This document shows positions 53,150 to 63,758 of a stretch of 64,000 nucleotides of DNA, one piece after another. Position numbers and translations under genes: made by a program. Position 1 is the stretch's first letter. Each line of letters opens with the position of its first letter. The stretch lies in the NCBI RefSeq assembly GCF_006715005.1, contig NZ_VFMJ01000001.1:1240001-1304000 (forward strand), written 5' to 3'. A model generated the notes under the pieces. That model made no database searches. It saw nothing but the letters and a program-made list of their open reading frames with translations, and was not told where the DNA came from. Source of the DNA: Serratia marcescens (lineage in GTDB: Bacteria > Pseudomonadota > Gammaproteobacteria > Enterobacterales > Enterobacteriaceae).

Positions 53150-55804
53150 TTATGCCTGAAATTGACAAATGAATTCGTGGTTCTGCAGCGCGATATGCAG
53201 CTGGCGATAGCGCTGGTCGTTGGCGCTGCCGGTCAGCAGGGTGTGGCTGATCTGCGGCAGCAGGGTGTTGGTCAGGATGGCGTCGACCATGCGGCCACCG
53301 GACTCCACCTCGGTGCAGCGGCTGACGATCTGCTCGATGACCGCGTCGTCGAAGGTGCAGACGATGTCGTGATTCTCCGCCAGGCGACGCTGGATGCGCC
53401 CCAGCTGCAGGCGCACGATGTTGCCCAGCGTGGCGTCGGTCAGCGGGTAATACGGCACCACCAGCAGGCGGCCGAGCAAGGCGGCCGGGAACACCGACAG
53501 CAGCGGCTGGCGCAGCGCGCCGCTCAGCGCCTCCGGTTCCGGCAGCAGCTCCGGATCGCTGCACAGCCCGGCAATCAGATCGGTGCCGACGTTGGAGGTC
53601 AGGATGATGATGGTGTTGCGGAAATCGATATGGCGGCCTTCGCCGTCCTCCATCCAGCCCTTGTCGAACACCTGGAAGAAGATTTCATGCACGTCCGGGT
53701 GCGCCTTCTCGATTTCGTCCAGCAGCACCACGCTGTATGGGCGGCGGCGCACCGCCTCGGTCAGCACGCCGCCCTCACCGTAGCCGACATAGCCGGGGGG
53801 CGCCCCTTTCAGCGTCGAAACGGTGTGCGACTCCTGGAATTCGCTCATGTTGATGGTGATGACGTTCTGCTCGCCGCCGTACAGGGTTTCCGCCAGCGCC
53901 AGCGCGGTTTCGGTCTTGCCGACGCCGGACGGCCCGGCCAGCAGGAACACCCCAACCGGCTTGTTCGGATCGTCCAGCCGCGCCCGTGAGGTGCGCACCC
54001 GGCGGGCGATCAGATCCAGCGCATGGCGTTGGCCGATCACGCGCTGGTTCAGGGTGTCGGAGAGTTGCAGCACCGCCTCAATCTCGTTTTTCACCATGCG
54101 GCCCAGCGGGATGCCGGTCCAGTCGGCCACTACCGCCGCCACGATGTTGGCGTCGACGGCGGCGAAGATCAGCGGCGCTTCGCCCTGCAGCGCGCTCAGC
54201 TGCTGCTGCAGTTCGCCCAGTTGGGCGCGCAGCGCGTCGGCGTCAGGGGGCGCCTGCGTTTCTTCGCCGGTAGGCTCCGCTTCCTGCTGGTGCAACTGGG
54301 CGCGCAGTGTGATGATCTCTTGGATCAGCGCCAGCTCCTGCTGCCAGCGGTCGGTCAGCTGTTCCAGCTCCTGGCGCAGCGCGGCCAGCTGAGTTTCAAT
54401 CTCCTGCGGGCGCTGGGGATCGCCGATGCCGACCTTGGCCTCGCGGCGGGCGATATCCAACTCTATCTGCAGCGCATCGATGCGATGGCGGCAGTCTTCG
54501 ACCTGGGCAGGCTCGGCATGTTGGCTGACCGCCACGCGCGCGCAGGCGGTATCCAACAGCGCCACCGCTTTGTCCGGCAGCTGGCGGGCCGGAATATAGC
54601 GATGCGACAGCCGCACTGCAGCGTCCACCGCTTCATCCAGCAGCAGCACGCGGTGGTGTTGTTCCAGCGGGCTGACGGTGCTGCGCAGCATCAGCAGCGC
54701 TTTGTCTTCGCTCGGCTCCTGTACCTGGACCACCTGGAAACGTCGGGTGAGCGCCGGGTCTTTCTCGATGTATTTCTTGTATTCCGACCAGGTGGTGGCG
54801 CCGATAGTGCGCAGCTGGCCGCGCGCCAGCGCCGGTTTCAGCAGGTTGGCGGCGTCGCCGGTGCCCTGGGCGCCGCCGGCGCCGATCAGGGTGTGAATTT
54901 CGTCGATAAACAGAATGATCGGCGTCGGGCTGGACTGCACTTCGTCGATCACCGCCTGCAGCCGTTTTTCAAACTCGCCTTTGACGCCGGCGCCGGCCTG
55001 CAGCATGCCGATGTCCAGCAGGCACAGTTTCACGTCGCGCAGCTGCGGCGGCACGTCACCGGCCACGATGCGCAGCGCCAGGCCTTCCACCACCGCGGTT
55101 TTTCCGACGCCGGCCTCGCCGGTCAGCAGCGGGTTGTTTTGGCGGCGGCGCATCAGGATATCGATGATTTGCCGGATCTCTTCATCGCGGCCGGCCACCG
55201 GGTCGATCTCGCCGTTGCGCGCTCTGGCGGTCAGATCCTGGGCATACTGCGCCAGCACGCTTTCACCGCTGCGCGGCGCGCCGGGCATGGATTCGGCGCT
55301 GTTTTCCGCCGGCGCATCCTGGGCGTTTTCCGCCGAGTGAGCGGTGATGACGGCGAACTGCTCCATCAACAGATCGGCGTTGATGCGTTCGAACTGCGGG
55401 GAAATGGCCTTCAGCAGATGGCGCAGGCTGTAGGTTTTCAGGATGCCGAGCAGCAGGTGGCCGCCGCGGATGCGCGCCGCGCCGAATTTCAATGAGCCAT
55501 AGACCCAGGCGCGTTCTACCGCGCTGTCGATGTGCTCGGACAGATCGGAGATGGCGCTGGCGCCGCGCGGCAGGCGATCGAGCGCCTCGACGATGTCGCG
55601 CGCCAACTGCGCCTCGTCCAGCGCGAAGTGGCGGACGATCTGCTGCAGATCGCCGTCCGGCGATTGCATCAGCTGATGCAGCCAGTGCGCCAGTTCGACG
55701 TAGGGGTTACCGCGCAGCTTGCAAAACGCCGTCGCACTTTCCAGAGAGGTGAATAACAGGCTATCCAGTTTGCCAAATAATACCGAGCGGCTGATTTCAG
55801 ACAT
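53150..55804 (-). CDS. tssH: TssH (ClpV), T6SS sheath-recycling AAA+ ATPase
   Basis: 884 aa. Two AAA+ modules: Walker A GEAGVGKT (229-236) and GPSGVGKT (about 625). A ClpV N-terminal domain comes before and a C-terminal lid after. [15 protein letters not shown] and [13 protein letters not shown] are Clp/Hsp100 signatures. It disassembles contracted TssB/C sheaths. The start at 55804 lies at the tssG end of the row. Confidence 0.95.
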   Translation of the reverse strand: MSEISRSVLFGKLDSLLFTSLESATAFCKLRGNPYVELAHWLHQLMQSPDGDLQQIVRHFALDEAQLARDIVEALDRLPRGASAISDLSEHIDSAVERAWVYGSLKFGAARIRGGHLLLGILKTYSLRHLLKAISPQFERINADLLMEQFAVITAHSAENAQDAPAENSAESMPGAPRSGESVLAQYAQDLTARARNGEIDPVAGRDEEIRQIIDILMRRRQNNPLLTGEAGVGKTAVVEGLALRIVAGDVPPQLRDVKLCLLDIGMLQAGAGVKGEFEKRLQAVIDEVQSSPTPIILFIDEIHTLIGAGGAQGTGDAANLLKPALARGQLRTIGATTWSEYKKYIEKDPALTRRFQVVQVQEPSEDKALLMLRSTVSPLEQHHRVLLLDEAVDAAVRLSHRYIPARQLPDKAVALLDTACARVAVSQHAEPAQVEDCRHRIDALQIELDIARREAKVGIGDPQRPQEIETQLAALRQELEQLTDRWQQELALIQEIITLRAQLHQQEAEPTGEETQAPPDADALRAQLGELQQQLSALQGEAPLIFAAVDANIVAAVVADWTGIPLGRMVKNEIEAVLQLSDTLNQRVIGQRHALDLIARRVRTSRARLDDPNKPVGVFLLAGPSGVGKTETALALAETLYGGEQNVITINMSEFQESHTVSTLKGAPPGYVGYGEGGVLTEAVRRRPYSVVLLDEIEKAHPDVHEIFFQVFDKGWMEDGEGRHIDFRNTIIILTSNVGTDLIAGLCSDPELLPEPEALSGALRQPLLSVFPAALLGRLLVVPYYPLTDATLGNIVRLQLGRIQRRLAENHDIVCTFDDAVIEQIVSRCTEVESGGRMVDAILTNTLLPQISHTLLTGSANDQRYRQLHIALQNHEFICQFQA

Positions 55805-55860
55805 GGTTTTCCTCAGGTCTCAGAGTGGCCTGGCGCCGCAGGGCGCCGGCCGAAATAGGG

Positions 55861-56931
55861 TCAGAACGGATTTTCCAGCGGTTCAGGGCTGAAGATCAGA
55901 TCGTCGAGATCGCGTTGCCGCCGATCGTCGGCCAGCCAGCTGCTCAGGCCCAATCGCTGCGCGCCGCCGAGCTGGAGGCCGTGCGCCTGTTCCTTCTCCA
56001 GGATCAGGCGCACTTCCCAGACGAACTCGATGCCCAGGTATTGGCGCACCCAGTCGCGCAGCTGCCGGCACAGGTCGGCGCCGGGCAGGAAGCGGTCATA
56101 GTCCCGCTGCGGCATCGGCCCCAGCTCGATGCGGAATTTGTGCTGGATATCGCGCACCGCGATGCCGAGAAAAGCCGACTCGCCGAGCCGCGGTGCACCG
56201 CGCCCGGCCTTGAGGCGCGCCTGCTCGCGCGGCTCCACCCGCAGCCAGTGCGGCACGTTCTCGACGATGCGCACCGGCACCTTGAAATACTGCTGCAAAA
56301 TCTTGCTCAGGCCTTCCGGATCGCGACTGTGGCGAATCAGATGACCGGCCATAAAATGTTTGGCGTGGGCGTTGATGCTGTCGCGTTCCTGCTGCGCCGG
56401 CTGGCCGATGCCGATCAGGCTCGACAGGTACTCGTCGAAGCGCCGGTTGTCCGGGCGATCCAGCGATACCGTCGGCTGCGCGTCGGCCCAGGCGCGGTAA
56501 AACAGCAGCGTCAGCCGGTGATGGAACAGGTTGGTGAACGCCAGCAGGGTGGTGTCCTGGTGGTGATACACCCGTTCGCGCACGTATTCGGTCAGGTGCA
56601 GCGGCAGCGGCCCGTTGGGGCCGAACAGACCGAAGCTGAAGATCGAGACGTCGTGCAGCGGGCTGTTGGCGCGCGGCGTCACCTGCGCCAGCGTGGAGGG
56701 CGCGAACGACAGCGACGGCTCCTGGCCCAGGCGCAGCATCTCGTGGCGCGGCAGCGGCGCGCGCCCCAGCTGGTAGGGTTGGCCGCCCTGGGCGTCGATA
56801 CGGCGCAGCAGCTGAAACAGATCGTGCTTGTAAGGCGCGCTGCGCAGCCGCGGCCAGAAGTCGTCCGGCAGGCGATACAGCGCGTTGATCTGCGGCGGCG
56901 CCAGTTCGGTGGCGATCATCTCCGCGTTCAT
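55861..56931 (-). CDS. tssG: TssG, T6SS baseplate subunit
   Basis: 356 aa. PYQLGRAPLPRHEMLRLGQE and SIFSFGLFGPNGPLPLHLTE are TssG landmarks. Part of the baseplate wedge with TssF (one TssG to two TssF). Its ATG overlaps the tssF stop by 4 bases (ATGA), so the two are translationally coupled. Confidence 0.94.
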   Translation of the reverse strand: MNAEMIATELAPPQINALYRLPDDFWPRLRSAPYKHDLFQLLRRIDAQGGQPYQLGRAPLPRHEMLRLGQEPSLSFAPSTLAQVTPRANSPLHDVSIFSFGLFGPNGPLPLHLTEYVRERVYHHQDTTLLAFTNLFHHRLTLLFYRAWADAQPTVSLDRPDNRRFDEYLSSLIGIGQPAQQERDSINAHAKHFMAGHLIRHSRDPEGLSKILQQYFKVPVRIVENVPHWLRVEPREQARLKAGRGAPRLGESAFLGIAVRDIQHKFRIELGPMPQRDYDRFLPGADLCRQLRDWVRQYLGIEFVWEVRLILEKEQAHGLQLGGAQRLGLSSWLADDRRQRDLDDLIFSPEPLENPF

Positions 56932-58814
56932 ATCAGCGTCCTTTTGCCCATGCGCGCCTGCCAGTGGGCGATTTCGCCGCGCTGCTGGCTGGAGAGCGTC
57001 ATCTCGGTGAAGGTGTTCATCGCCACCAGGCGCGAGAACAGGCGCTCCAGCACGCTGCCGAGCAGATAAGGGCTGTTGCCGGAGAACGCCTGCTCATCGA
57101 CCGTCAGATCGATGGCGATGCCGCGTGCGAACACGATCGGGCCCGGCTCCGGCACACGCCGATAGACCGGCCGCAGGTTGCAGTGGCGCACGCCCTGGAT
57201 CTGTTTGGCGATCGCCGGTTCGCTCAGGTTGCCGTACAGCCCCAGCAGCTGGCGCAGGCTGGCGGCGCCCTGTTCCGGATCGCCGTCCATCATGCTGAGG
57301 TAGTTCAGCTGCAGCTGACTGATCAGCCGCCAGGTGATCATGCCTTCGGCCAGTGCCGGGCGCGGCGGAGTGGGGCCTTTGCGCAGCGAAACCTGCTTGA
57401 TCGGGATCGAATCGGGCATCACGAAATTGCCCTGATCCTGTTGCAACAGCATCAACGGCAGGTCGCGGCTGGTGCACAGCACGTCGGCGGTGAGGTATTT
57501 CAGATCGCTGTGCCACGGCGATTGCCGCTCGTCCACCAGCGACACGAACACTTCCGAACCGGCATAGCCGGTGCGGGTGCCGTAGCGGCGGGCGTGCTCC
57601 GACAGCGTGCGCTGTTCGCGCCGCAGCGAGAAGTAGGCGCCATAGTTGCCGTCGTCCGCGCTCAGGGTGCTGTAAAACGGCCGAAACTCTTGCTCGTAGC
57701 GTTTTTCGCTGGCGCTGCCGCCGAGCCGCTGCACCGAGAATACTTCGTAATCCAGCGGCCGGATATTGTCGACCACCAGATGGTATTCGTGGTTTTTTTC
57801 GTTGATCGCGATGCGTTCGGCGACCTTCGGAAACAGGTTGATCACCGGCGTGCAGTGCAGCGCCAAATGGGCGGCGTCGACCACCCGCTCCAGCGCGGCG
57901 TCGTGCCGATCCAGCAGCACCACGATCTCGAACTGGCGCAGCGCTTTTTTCCCTTCGCGCACGCTCTGCAGCAGCGGGCGCAGGCCGTTGACGCTGAAAA
58001 ACTGGAAGCGCGCCGGGAAGGCGAAGTACTCCTGCAGCAGCCGGTAGCCTTCAAAGTTGCGCAGGTCGTTGGGCAGCAGCGCCTGTTCGGCGGCGAAGCC
58101 CTCCTGCCGCAGCCCGTCCAGCGCCAGCGCCCGCCGCTGCGGCTGCGGTTCCACCGTTTGGCAGACAAGCCCGACGCTGTGCTGCATCAGCAACTCCAGC
58201 AGCTGCTGCGCCTGCATGTCCGGCCCGGCCAGGTAAAACATCAGCTGATCCAGCCGCAGGTTGTTGAGCGTTACGCTTTCGTAGCACTCAAGACGAATGC
58301 GCAGCGCGCTGACGCAGCCGCTGTGCTGCAGCCCCAGCGAGGCCAGCGGGATATCGGCCGGAATGCCCCCCAGCTCGACGCCGGCGATGCGCACCGGCTG
58401 TAGCGTGACGTCATGCGCCGTGGTGTAACTGCAGGTAATGCCGCTTTTCTTCAGCGTCTGGCTGTCCATCATGGTGCCGCGCGGCACCACGAAGCCGTTG
58501 CTGATGTCGCCTTTGCTGCTGTCCGGCTGCAGCTCGGCGATCGCCATCGACGGCGTCGGCGACAGGTAGTTGGGGTAGATGATCTCCAGCAAGCGCTGAG
58601 AAAAGCGCGGGAACTCGGCGTCCATTTTCAGCTGCACGCGGGAGGTGAGGAAGGCGAAGCCCTCCATCAGACGCTCGATATAAGGGTCCGCCACGTCGAT
58701 GCCGCGCATGCCGAGACGGCCCGCGACCTTCGGGTACTGTTCGGCGAACTCGGCGCCCATCTCACGCAGATAAGCCAGCTCGCGGTTGTAATAGTCTAAC
58801 AGTTTACTGTCCAT
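56928..58814 (-). CDS. tssF: TssF, T6SS baseplate subunit
   Basis: 628 aa. It starts MDSKLLDYYNRELAYLREMG and contains YPKVAGRLGM-type and ADPYIERLMEGFAFLTSRVQ motifs, all standard for TssF. It builds the baseplate wedge with TssG. Starts 4 bases after the tssE stop. Confidence 0.95.
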   Translation of the reverse strand: MDSKLLDYYNRELAYLREMGAEFAEQYPKVAGRLGMRGIDVADPYIERLMEGFAFLTSRVQLKMDAEFPRFSQRLLEIIYPNYLSPTPSMAIAELQPDSSKGDISNGFVVPRGTMMDSQTLKKSGITCSYTTAHDVTLQPVRIAGVELGGIPADIPLASLGLQHSGCVSALRIRLECYESVTLNNLRLDQLMFYLAGPDMQAQQLLELLMQHSVGLVCQTVEPQPQRRALALDGLRQEGFAAEQALLPNDLRNFEGYRLLQEYFAFPARFQFFSVNGLRPLLQSVREGKKALRQFEIVVLLDRHDAALERVVDAAHLALHCTPVINLFPKVAERIAINEKNHEYHLVVDNIRPLDYEVFSVQRLGGSASEKRYEQEFRPFYSTLSADDGNYGAYFSLRREQRTLSEHARRYGTRTGYAGSEVFVSLVDERQSPWHSDLKYLTADVLCTSRDLPLMLLQQDQGNFVMPDSIPIKQVSLRKGPTPPRPALAEGMITWRLISQLQLNYLSMMDGDPEQGAASLRQLLGLYGNLSEPAIAKQIQGVRHCNLRPVYRRVPEPGPIVFARGIAIDLTVDEQAFSGNSPYLLGSVLERLFSRLVAMNTFTEMTLSSQQRGEIAHWQARMGKRTLI

Positions 58815-58818
58815 CGCC

Positions 58819-59394
58819 TTACCCTATGTCTTTCAGATCGAAGTGGCCGTTTTCCAGATCCACGTCGGTACGGAACAGAAACTCCAGCGGATAGGGCACG
58901 CACCACAGGCGGCCCTTGATTTCGATCGACAGCACGTTGTGCAGCTCCAGCGAGCCGGTGTCCGAGATGCAGCGCACCTGCAGCCCCTCGGGCAAAATAC
59001 GCGGTTCGAAATGGAGAATGGACTCGGTCAGCGCGCGCTGAATGTCGAGCCATTCGATATCCGACATGCGCTTGCCCGCCAGCGAGGCGATGCCGTAATT
59101 CAGCGTGGAGCGCCGTACCTGCGGAAAGTCGCCGAGATCCAGATTGGACTCGCTGTTGACGCAGTTGAACAGCCACTGCAGATCGCGCAGCACCCGGCGG
59201 CGCAGCTCGCTGTGTGACACCAGGTTGCGCACCTGCGCCTCCTGTTTTTTCTGCGGTTCGTCATCGGTCAGCATGTCGAGCAACACCGGCTGCATTTTGT
59301 CGCGCGACGTCAGGCGTTCGCTGTCCTGACGATAGCGATAGCCCTGGCGGCGCAGATCGCCGCCGTCGTAGTGGGGTGGGCGCTTATCGTTCAT
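58819..59394 (-). CDS. tssE: TssE, T6SS gp25-like baseplate subunit
   Basis: 191 aa from MNDKRPPHYDGGDLRRQGYR. The gpW/gp25 lysozyme-like domain includes LRRRVLRDLQWLFNCVNSES and the EIKGRLWCVPYPLEFLFRTD end. The N-terminal 45 residues are basic and extra to the domain. ATG 59394, 2 bases after the tagJ stop; the longer frame from 59730 runs through tagJ. Confidence 0.93.
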   Translation of the reverse strand: MNDKRPPHYDGGDLRRQGYRYRQDSERLTSRDKMQPVLLDMLTDDEPQKKQEAQVRNLVSHSELRRRVLRDLQWLFNCVNSESNLDLGDFPQVRRSTLNYGIASLAGKRMSDIEWLDIQRALTESILHFEPRILPEGLQVRCISDTGSLELHNVLSIEIKGRLWCVPYPLEFLFRTDVDLENGHFDLKDIG

Positions 59395-59396
59395 GT

Positions 59397-60218
59397 TCAG
59401 GCGCTCGCGTCGAAGCTCAGCTGCCGCAGGCTGTGCAGCGGGAATTCGTCGCTTTCGCTGAGCCAGGTCTTCAGGCCCAGCCCCGCATAGTGGATGCCGT
59501 CGCCCAGCGGTTGCCATTCGGTGCGTTTGCCGAGCAGCAGCGCGTCGTCGCTGCCTTCGGCCAGCGGATAACGGGCGGGCAGTTGGCACACCTGTTCGCG
59601 GCCGTCGGTGAGGCGCACCAGCGCGTGGCTCCACACCAGATCGATGGCGCTCTGTGGCGCCTGGAACTGGATCGCGGCGATGTCGGCAAACGGCAGCCAG
59701 TAGTAAACGCCGTTCAGCGCCAGCTCGCACACTGGCCCGAGGCGGCCGTCACCGTCGGTCAGCCAGTCGAAGCTCAACTGCCGTTCTTGGTCGCCTTCGG
59801 CCAGCGTTAACCGCCCGGTGCCGGCCGGGGCGGCCTCCAGCGCTTCGTCACGCAGCGCCTGGGCCTGTTCGGCCGCGCCTTGCGCATCCTGATGCAGCGC
59901 CTGCACCATCAGTTTCAGCCAGGGCTGATCCTGCCGCAGCAGCGCCGGCGCAGCCGTACCGGCGAACACCGCCTGGCGTTGCAGCTCGGCGTTGACCGAC
60001 TGCATCAGCAGCAGCGTGGTCGGTTGGGCGATCGGTTTCAGCGCCTGCCAGGATTTCAGCTGCGCGTTTGCGCGCGTCCAGTTGCCGCTCAGGCACAGCA
60101 GTTGCACCAGCGCGGCGCGCAGGTCGGCATCCGCCGGTTTTCCCTTGATCTCGTTTTCGACGGCGGTGATGGCCGCGCCGATCGACTGGCCTTGCAGCAT
60201 GCTTGCTAATGATTTCAC
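59397..60218 (-). CDS. tagJ: TagJ (ImpE-like) T6SS accessory protein
   Basis: 273 aa. TPR-like N-terminal helices (IKGKPADADLRAALVQLLCL, then SGNWTRANAQLKSW) and a C-terminal ImpE beta domain (YYWLPFADIAAIQFQAP). In other T6SSs TagJ binds the sheath protein and aids ClpV. Tightly coupled to tssE. Confidence 0.9.
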   Translation of the reverse strand: MKSLASMLQGQSIGAAITAVENEIKGKPADADLRAALVQLLCLSGNWTRANAQLKSWQALKPIAQPTTLLLMQSVNAELQRQAVFAGTAAPALLRQDQPWLKLMVQALHQDAQGAAEQAQALRDEALEAAPAGTGRLTLAEGDQERQLSFDWLTDGDGRLGPVCELALNGVYYWLPFADIAAIQFQAPQSAIDLVWSHALVRLTDGREQVCQLPARYPLAEGSDDALLLGKRTEWQPLGDGIHYAGLGLKTWLSESDEFPLHSLRQLSFDASA

Positions 60219-60233
60219 AGGCTTTCCTTATAA

Positions 60234-61220
60234 TCAGTGAGTGGCGCCGTTAACCGACAGGTAGCTGCCGCTGGCGGGATCGACCCGGTCTGCGGCCAGC
60301 TTTTCCACCAGCTTGAAGGTCAGCGGAGCGGGGGCGCTCAGCAGCGGTTGCCAGGCGGTTTGCGCCTGCTGCAGGCGCTGTTTGACCTTGTTCTCGTCGG
60401 CGGCGTCGATGCGCGGCATTTCAACGATCGCTTCGCCATTGAACGCCCAAGCGTGCAGCTTCGGTTCGAAGCTCAGCAGCAGGAAGCTGCCCGGTGCCTG
60501 CGGGTTACCGCCCAGAACCAGCCGTTGGGCGTTGGCGCTGACGACGGTCAGCGCGCGATCGCCGCCGTTGATCTGCGCCAGCGGATAGCCCTGCAGGAAC
60601 CACAATGTCGGCGAGAGGGTTTGGCCGCCCTGTTGTAGCGTGACCGCGCCGCCGCCCTGCAGCCAGCCGTCCTCGCCGCAGCGCAGCGCGTCGCCGGCGG
60701 GAATGAACAGCGCGCCGCCGTTGGCGTCGTCATGCCAGAAGGTGCGGAAGTGGCAGCCCTGCGGCAGGTTGAAACGCTGAGGCGGCGCGGTGTCCGCCTG
60801 TGGAGAGGTCACGGCGACCGCCGCAGGGATCGCCGGCTGCGGCGGGGCTTCCGGCTGCTCGACGGCCTCCTGTTTGACCACCGGTTTCCAGCCGCGCGCT
60901 TTGGCGGCTTCGCCGCTGGCCAGCTTTTCACCGCGCTTGTCGGTCAGCGTCCAGGGCAGGTGGCCGGCTTTCGGGCACTGCTTTTCCAACAGATTGCCGA
61001 CGCGCGGCAGAAAGTCGTTCAGCACCGCCGGATCTTTGCCTTGCGCCGAGACGATGCGCAGCGGAATGCTCTTGCCGCACCAGCTTTCGGGATTGCTGTT
61101 TTTGACGTCATCGATAAACACTTCCAGCTTCTGGCTGGGGGAGTAAACCAGGCGATAGTTCATCGCCTGCGCGGTCGGTACCGCCATCAGGGCGACGAGC
61201 CCCGGCATCCAATATTTCAT
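60234..61220 (-). CDS. exported protein inside the T6SS row, unrecognised
   Basis: 328 aa with a signal peptide (MKYWMPGLVALMAVPTAQAM). Two Cys pairs occur (SWCGKSIPL and KQCPKAG; GCHFRTF and LRCGEDG), so disulphides in the periplasm are likely. A Pro-rich linker at about 125-150 divides two beta-rich halves. Spacing of 15 and 28 bases to its neighbours places it in the T6SS operon, between tagJ and pppA. I do not recognise the family; a periplasmic sensor or assembly factor acting with PpkA is possible. Confidence 0.7.
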   Translation of the reverse strand: MKYWMPGLVALMAVPTAQAMNYRLVYSPSQKLEVFIDDVKNSNPESWCGKSIPLRIVSAQGKDPAVLNDFLPRVGNLLEKQCPKAGHLPWTLTDKRGEKLASGEAAKARGWKPVVKQEAVEQPEAPPQPAIPAAVAVTSPQADTAPPQRFNLPQGCHFRTFWHDDANGGALFIPAGDALRCGEDGWLQGGGAVTLQQGGQTLSPTLWFLQGYPLAQINGGDRALTVVSANAQRLVLGGNPQAPGSFLLLSFEPKLHAWAFNGEAIVEMPRIDAADENKVKQRLQQAQTAWQPLLSAPAPLTFKLVEKLAADRVDPASGSYLSVNGATH

Positions 61221-61248
61221 AGTGAACCTTGCTGTGAATGTGCGCTGC

Positions 61249-62022
61249 TCAGTCGCGGCTCAGAAACCGCTCCGCATCCGCCAGCGAATGCAGCAGGGTG
61301 GTTTCCTGCGGTGAGCCAATCCAGACGGCGATAGCGCTGTAGTTATCGCTGTTATTGTTTTTCTTCCATGCCTGCTGCATCAGGGCGATCCACTCGCTGG
61401 GGGAGTTGACCATGTGCAGCGACTGTTCCAGTTCGGCCTGGCTGAAGCTGTGCCAGAAGCCGTCGGTGCACAGCAGGAAAACGTCGCCGTCTTCCAGCTG
61501 CAGCACGTCACTGTAGGTGGCGTCGCGCTCTTCGTTCAGCCCCAGCGCGAAATACAATAGGTTGCTGTTGATGCCGTTGGTCTGATAGCCGGCGTCCTGC
61601 ATCTGCTGGATCAGGCTGTGGTCGGTGGTGACGGCATGCAGGTAGCCGCGGCGGAACAGGTACAGGCGGCTGTCGCCGGCGTGCGCCCAGTAGGCCAGCT
61701 GGTAATCGCGATCGATAAACAGGCTGACCAGCGTGGTGCCCATCTTGCTGTATTCGTCCGACTGCCGCTGCTGCTGGTGGATGGCGGCGTTGGCGCGCGT
61801 AATGTGCTGGCGAATACTTTGGGCGTTCAGGTGCTTTTCGCCGTCGAAGTTATGCAAAATGGTGTCGCGCGCCAGTTTGGCGGCGATATCGCCGCCCGGA
61901 AAGCCGGCGATGCCGTCGCACACCACGAAGCAGGCGGCGCGGTTGCCGAGCACCTCGCCGGTCTGATCCTGGTTGGAGGCGCGGCCGCCCTGGTTGGAGG
62001 TAGAGGCTATGGTGATATTCAT
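61249..62022 (-). CDS. pppA: PppA, PP2C-type phosphatase of the T6SS
   Basis: 257 aa. PP2C metal sites are seen in RASNQDQTG (N-terminal Asp), CDGIAGFPGGDIAAKLA, HAGDSRLYLFRRG and CTDGFW. It dephosphorylates the FHA protein and so shuts the system down. Start and fha stop share one base (TAATG), giving coupled translation. Confidence 0.93.
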   Translation of the reverse strand: MNITIASTSNQGGRASNQDQTGEVLGNRAACFVVCDGIAGFPGGDIAAKLARDTILHNFDGEKHLNAQSIRQHITRANAAIHQQQRQSDEYSKMGTTLVSLFIDRDYQLAYWAHAGDSRLYLFRRGYLHAVTTDHSLIQQMQDAGYQTNGINSNLLYFALGLNEERDATYSDVLQLEDGDVFLLCTDGFWHSFSQAELEQSLHMVNSPSEWIALMQQAWKKNNNSDNYSAIAVWIGSPQETTLLHSLADAERFLSRD

Positions 62023-63758
62023 TACGCGTCCGGTTTGGTCTGTGAGTCTTTGTATTGATTCACTTCAACGTCATAGGCGTGCAGGAAGGCTTCGCCGAAC
62101 AGGGTGTGGAAATCGTCCTCGATCTCGCCGGAGGTTTGCTGATAGTTCTTCACGAAGTAGTCCCACAGCGCAGCCTTGCGGTTGGCGGGCAGCGACAGGC
62201 GCGGCGCCACGCCTTCCTTGCGCGCTTCCTCTTCGAGGCGCTCCGGGTTGAACGACTGCAGCATGGCGGCAATGATGGCGCGAATACCGGCGATCATCCC
62301 CAACTGGTGCGCCTGCAGGTCGATCAGTGCGTCGCGCACCGCCTGCTCCGGCGGCATAAAGCCCGGCATCTGGCTGCCGAACATCTGCATCAGCACCGTT
62401 TTGCCCGAAGGCAGCAGCTTGAACGGGTTGTTGGCCTCGTCGAGGATCATGGTCATCTCGGCCTTCACGCCGCGCTTGAGGATCGAGCGGGATGAAAGCA
62501 GGGCGACGGTGCCTTGCGAGAACAGGCTCAGCAGGCGGCCGGCCTGGCGGATCTGCCGTTCGTCGAAATGCGGCTGCGGCTGCAGATCGTCGAGGCCGAT
62601 GCCTTGCAACAGCGCCGTCAGCAACGGCCCTTCCAATGCGTCGCCATTCGGCGCGGCGGCGTGTTGCCGCTGGGCGGACTGGTAGGCGATCGGATCGATG
62701 CCCAGGCGGTTGCCCTGGCGCGGGCGCGGCGGCTGCGCGGGCGGTTCCGGCTGGCTGAACTGCGGCGCGGGTTGGGGGGGCGGCTCGGGCATCTGCACGG
62801 GCGGCGGCGTCGGCTGTGGGCGCGGCGCTTGCGGTTGTGCGGCGATCGGCGGCGGAGACGGCGGTGTGGGCAGCTGTACCGGCTCCTCCGGCTGAGCCAG
62901 CGGCACGGCGCCGCCCATCAGCAGCCCCAGCGGATCGTTGCTGTTTAGCGTCTCGGGCGAAGCGGGCGCAGATGAACCGCCGAACAGCGCCAGCGGGTCC
63001 AGCTCCTGCTCCGGTTGCTGCGCATTCTGAGCCGGGGTTGCCGGCCGCGCTGGCGCAGCCTGTTCCGCCAGCAGCGCGCTGGGGGTGGTGTCGGCCAGAA
63101 TGTGTTCGCGCTCAAAGGTGGTGTCGGTGTTGAACAGCGCCGCCGGATCGGTTTGCTGCTGCTGCAGCTGGCGCAGATCGACCTCGCCTGCCAGCTGCGC
63201 CAGCGGATCGGCCGGGTTCAGCTCGTGAGCAGGGGTATCCAGCAGCGGGTGGCTGCCTGGATTGGCGACCGGCGGCGGGGTGACGGCGGCCGGCGCATTC
63301 GGGGTAAATTCTTCCACCAGGCTGTCCCAGATTTCGTTGGGGATGGGCGCGGCGGATTTTTCTTTGGCGGCGGCTGCAGGGGCCGCAGCAGCGGCAACGG
63401 CGGCGGCCTTGGCCACCGGTTGAGCCTGTGGCGCGGCGTGCTGCTGCAGCGCGCTGACTTCAATCTGGTAATCGTCGATGCCGAGCACGTCGCCGTCCTG
63501 CAGTTCAACCTGGCGGCCGCGTTCCAGCGGAATGTCATTCAGCAGCACACGGGTAACGTTGCCGCGGTTGGTGATGCGGCATTCGCCGTCAGCGGAAATA
63601 TGCACAATCGCCTGCAGGCGGGAAATGGCGCGCTCTTCGTCCGGCAGCACCAGGTTGTTGTCCACGCTGCGGCCGATGGTGCCGCCCGGCGGCAGAAAAT
63701 CGCAACTGCTCTGCGGCGGAACCTGGCCGCTTTTATTTTTTACAATGGAAAATCGCAT
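62022..63758 (-). CDS. Fha (TagH), FHA-domain T6SS switch protein
   Basis: 578 aa. The N-terminal FHA domain is at about 1-95 (GGTIGRSVDNNLVLPDEERA, the phosphopeptide-binding face, and ISRLQAIVH). A Pro/Ala-rich linker spans about 105-365, and the T6SS-associated C-terminal domain about 390-570 (LLSLFSQGTVALLSSRSILK). Phosphorylated by PpkA it starts T6SS activity. AGGAATGCCTT precedes the ATG. It is first gene of the leftward row here. Confidence 0.93.
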   Translation of the reverse strand: MRFSIVKNKSGQVPPQSSCDFLPPGGTIGRSVDNNLVLPDEERAISRLQAIVHISADGECRITNRGNVTRVLLNDIPLERGRQVELQDGDVLGIDDYQIEVSALQQHAAPQAQPVAKAAAVAAAAAPAAAAKEKSAAPIPNEIWDSLVEEFTPNAPAAVTPPPVANPGSHPLLDTPAHELNPADPLAQLAGEVDLRQLQQQQTDPAALFNTDTTFEREHILADTTPSALLAEQAAPARPATPAQNAQQPEQELDPLALFGGSSAPASPETLNSNDPLGLLMGGAVPLAQPEEPVQLPTPPSPPPIAAQPQAPRPQPTPPPVQMPEPPPQPAPQFSQPEPPAQPPRPRQGNRLGIDPIAYQSAQRQHAAAPNGDALEGPLLTALLQGIGLDDLQPQPHFDERQIRQAGRLLSLFSQGTVALLSSRSILKRGVKAEMTMILDEANNPFKLLPSGKTVLMQMFGSQMPGFMPPEQAVRDALIDLQAHQLGMIAGIRAIIAAMLQSFNPERLEEEARKEGVAPRLSLPANRKAALWDYFVKNYQQTSGEIEDDFHTLFGEAFLHAYDVEVNQYKDSQTKPDA

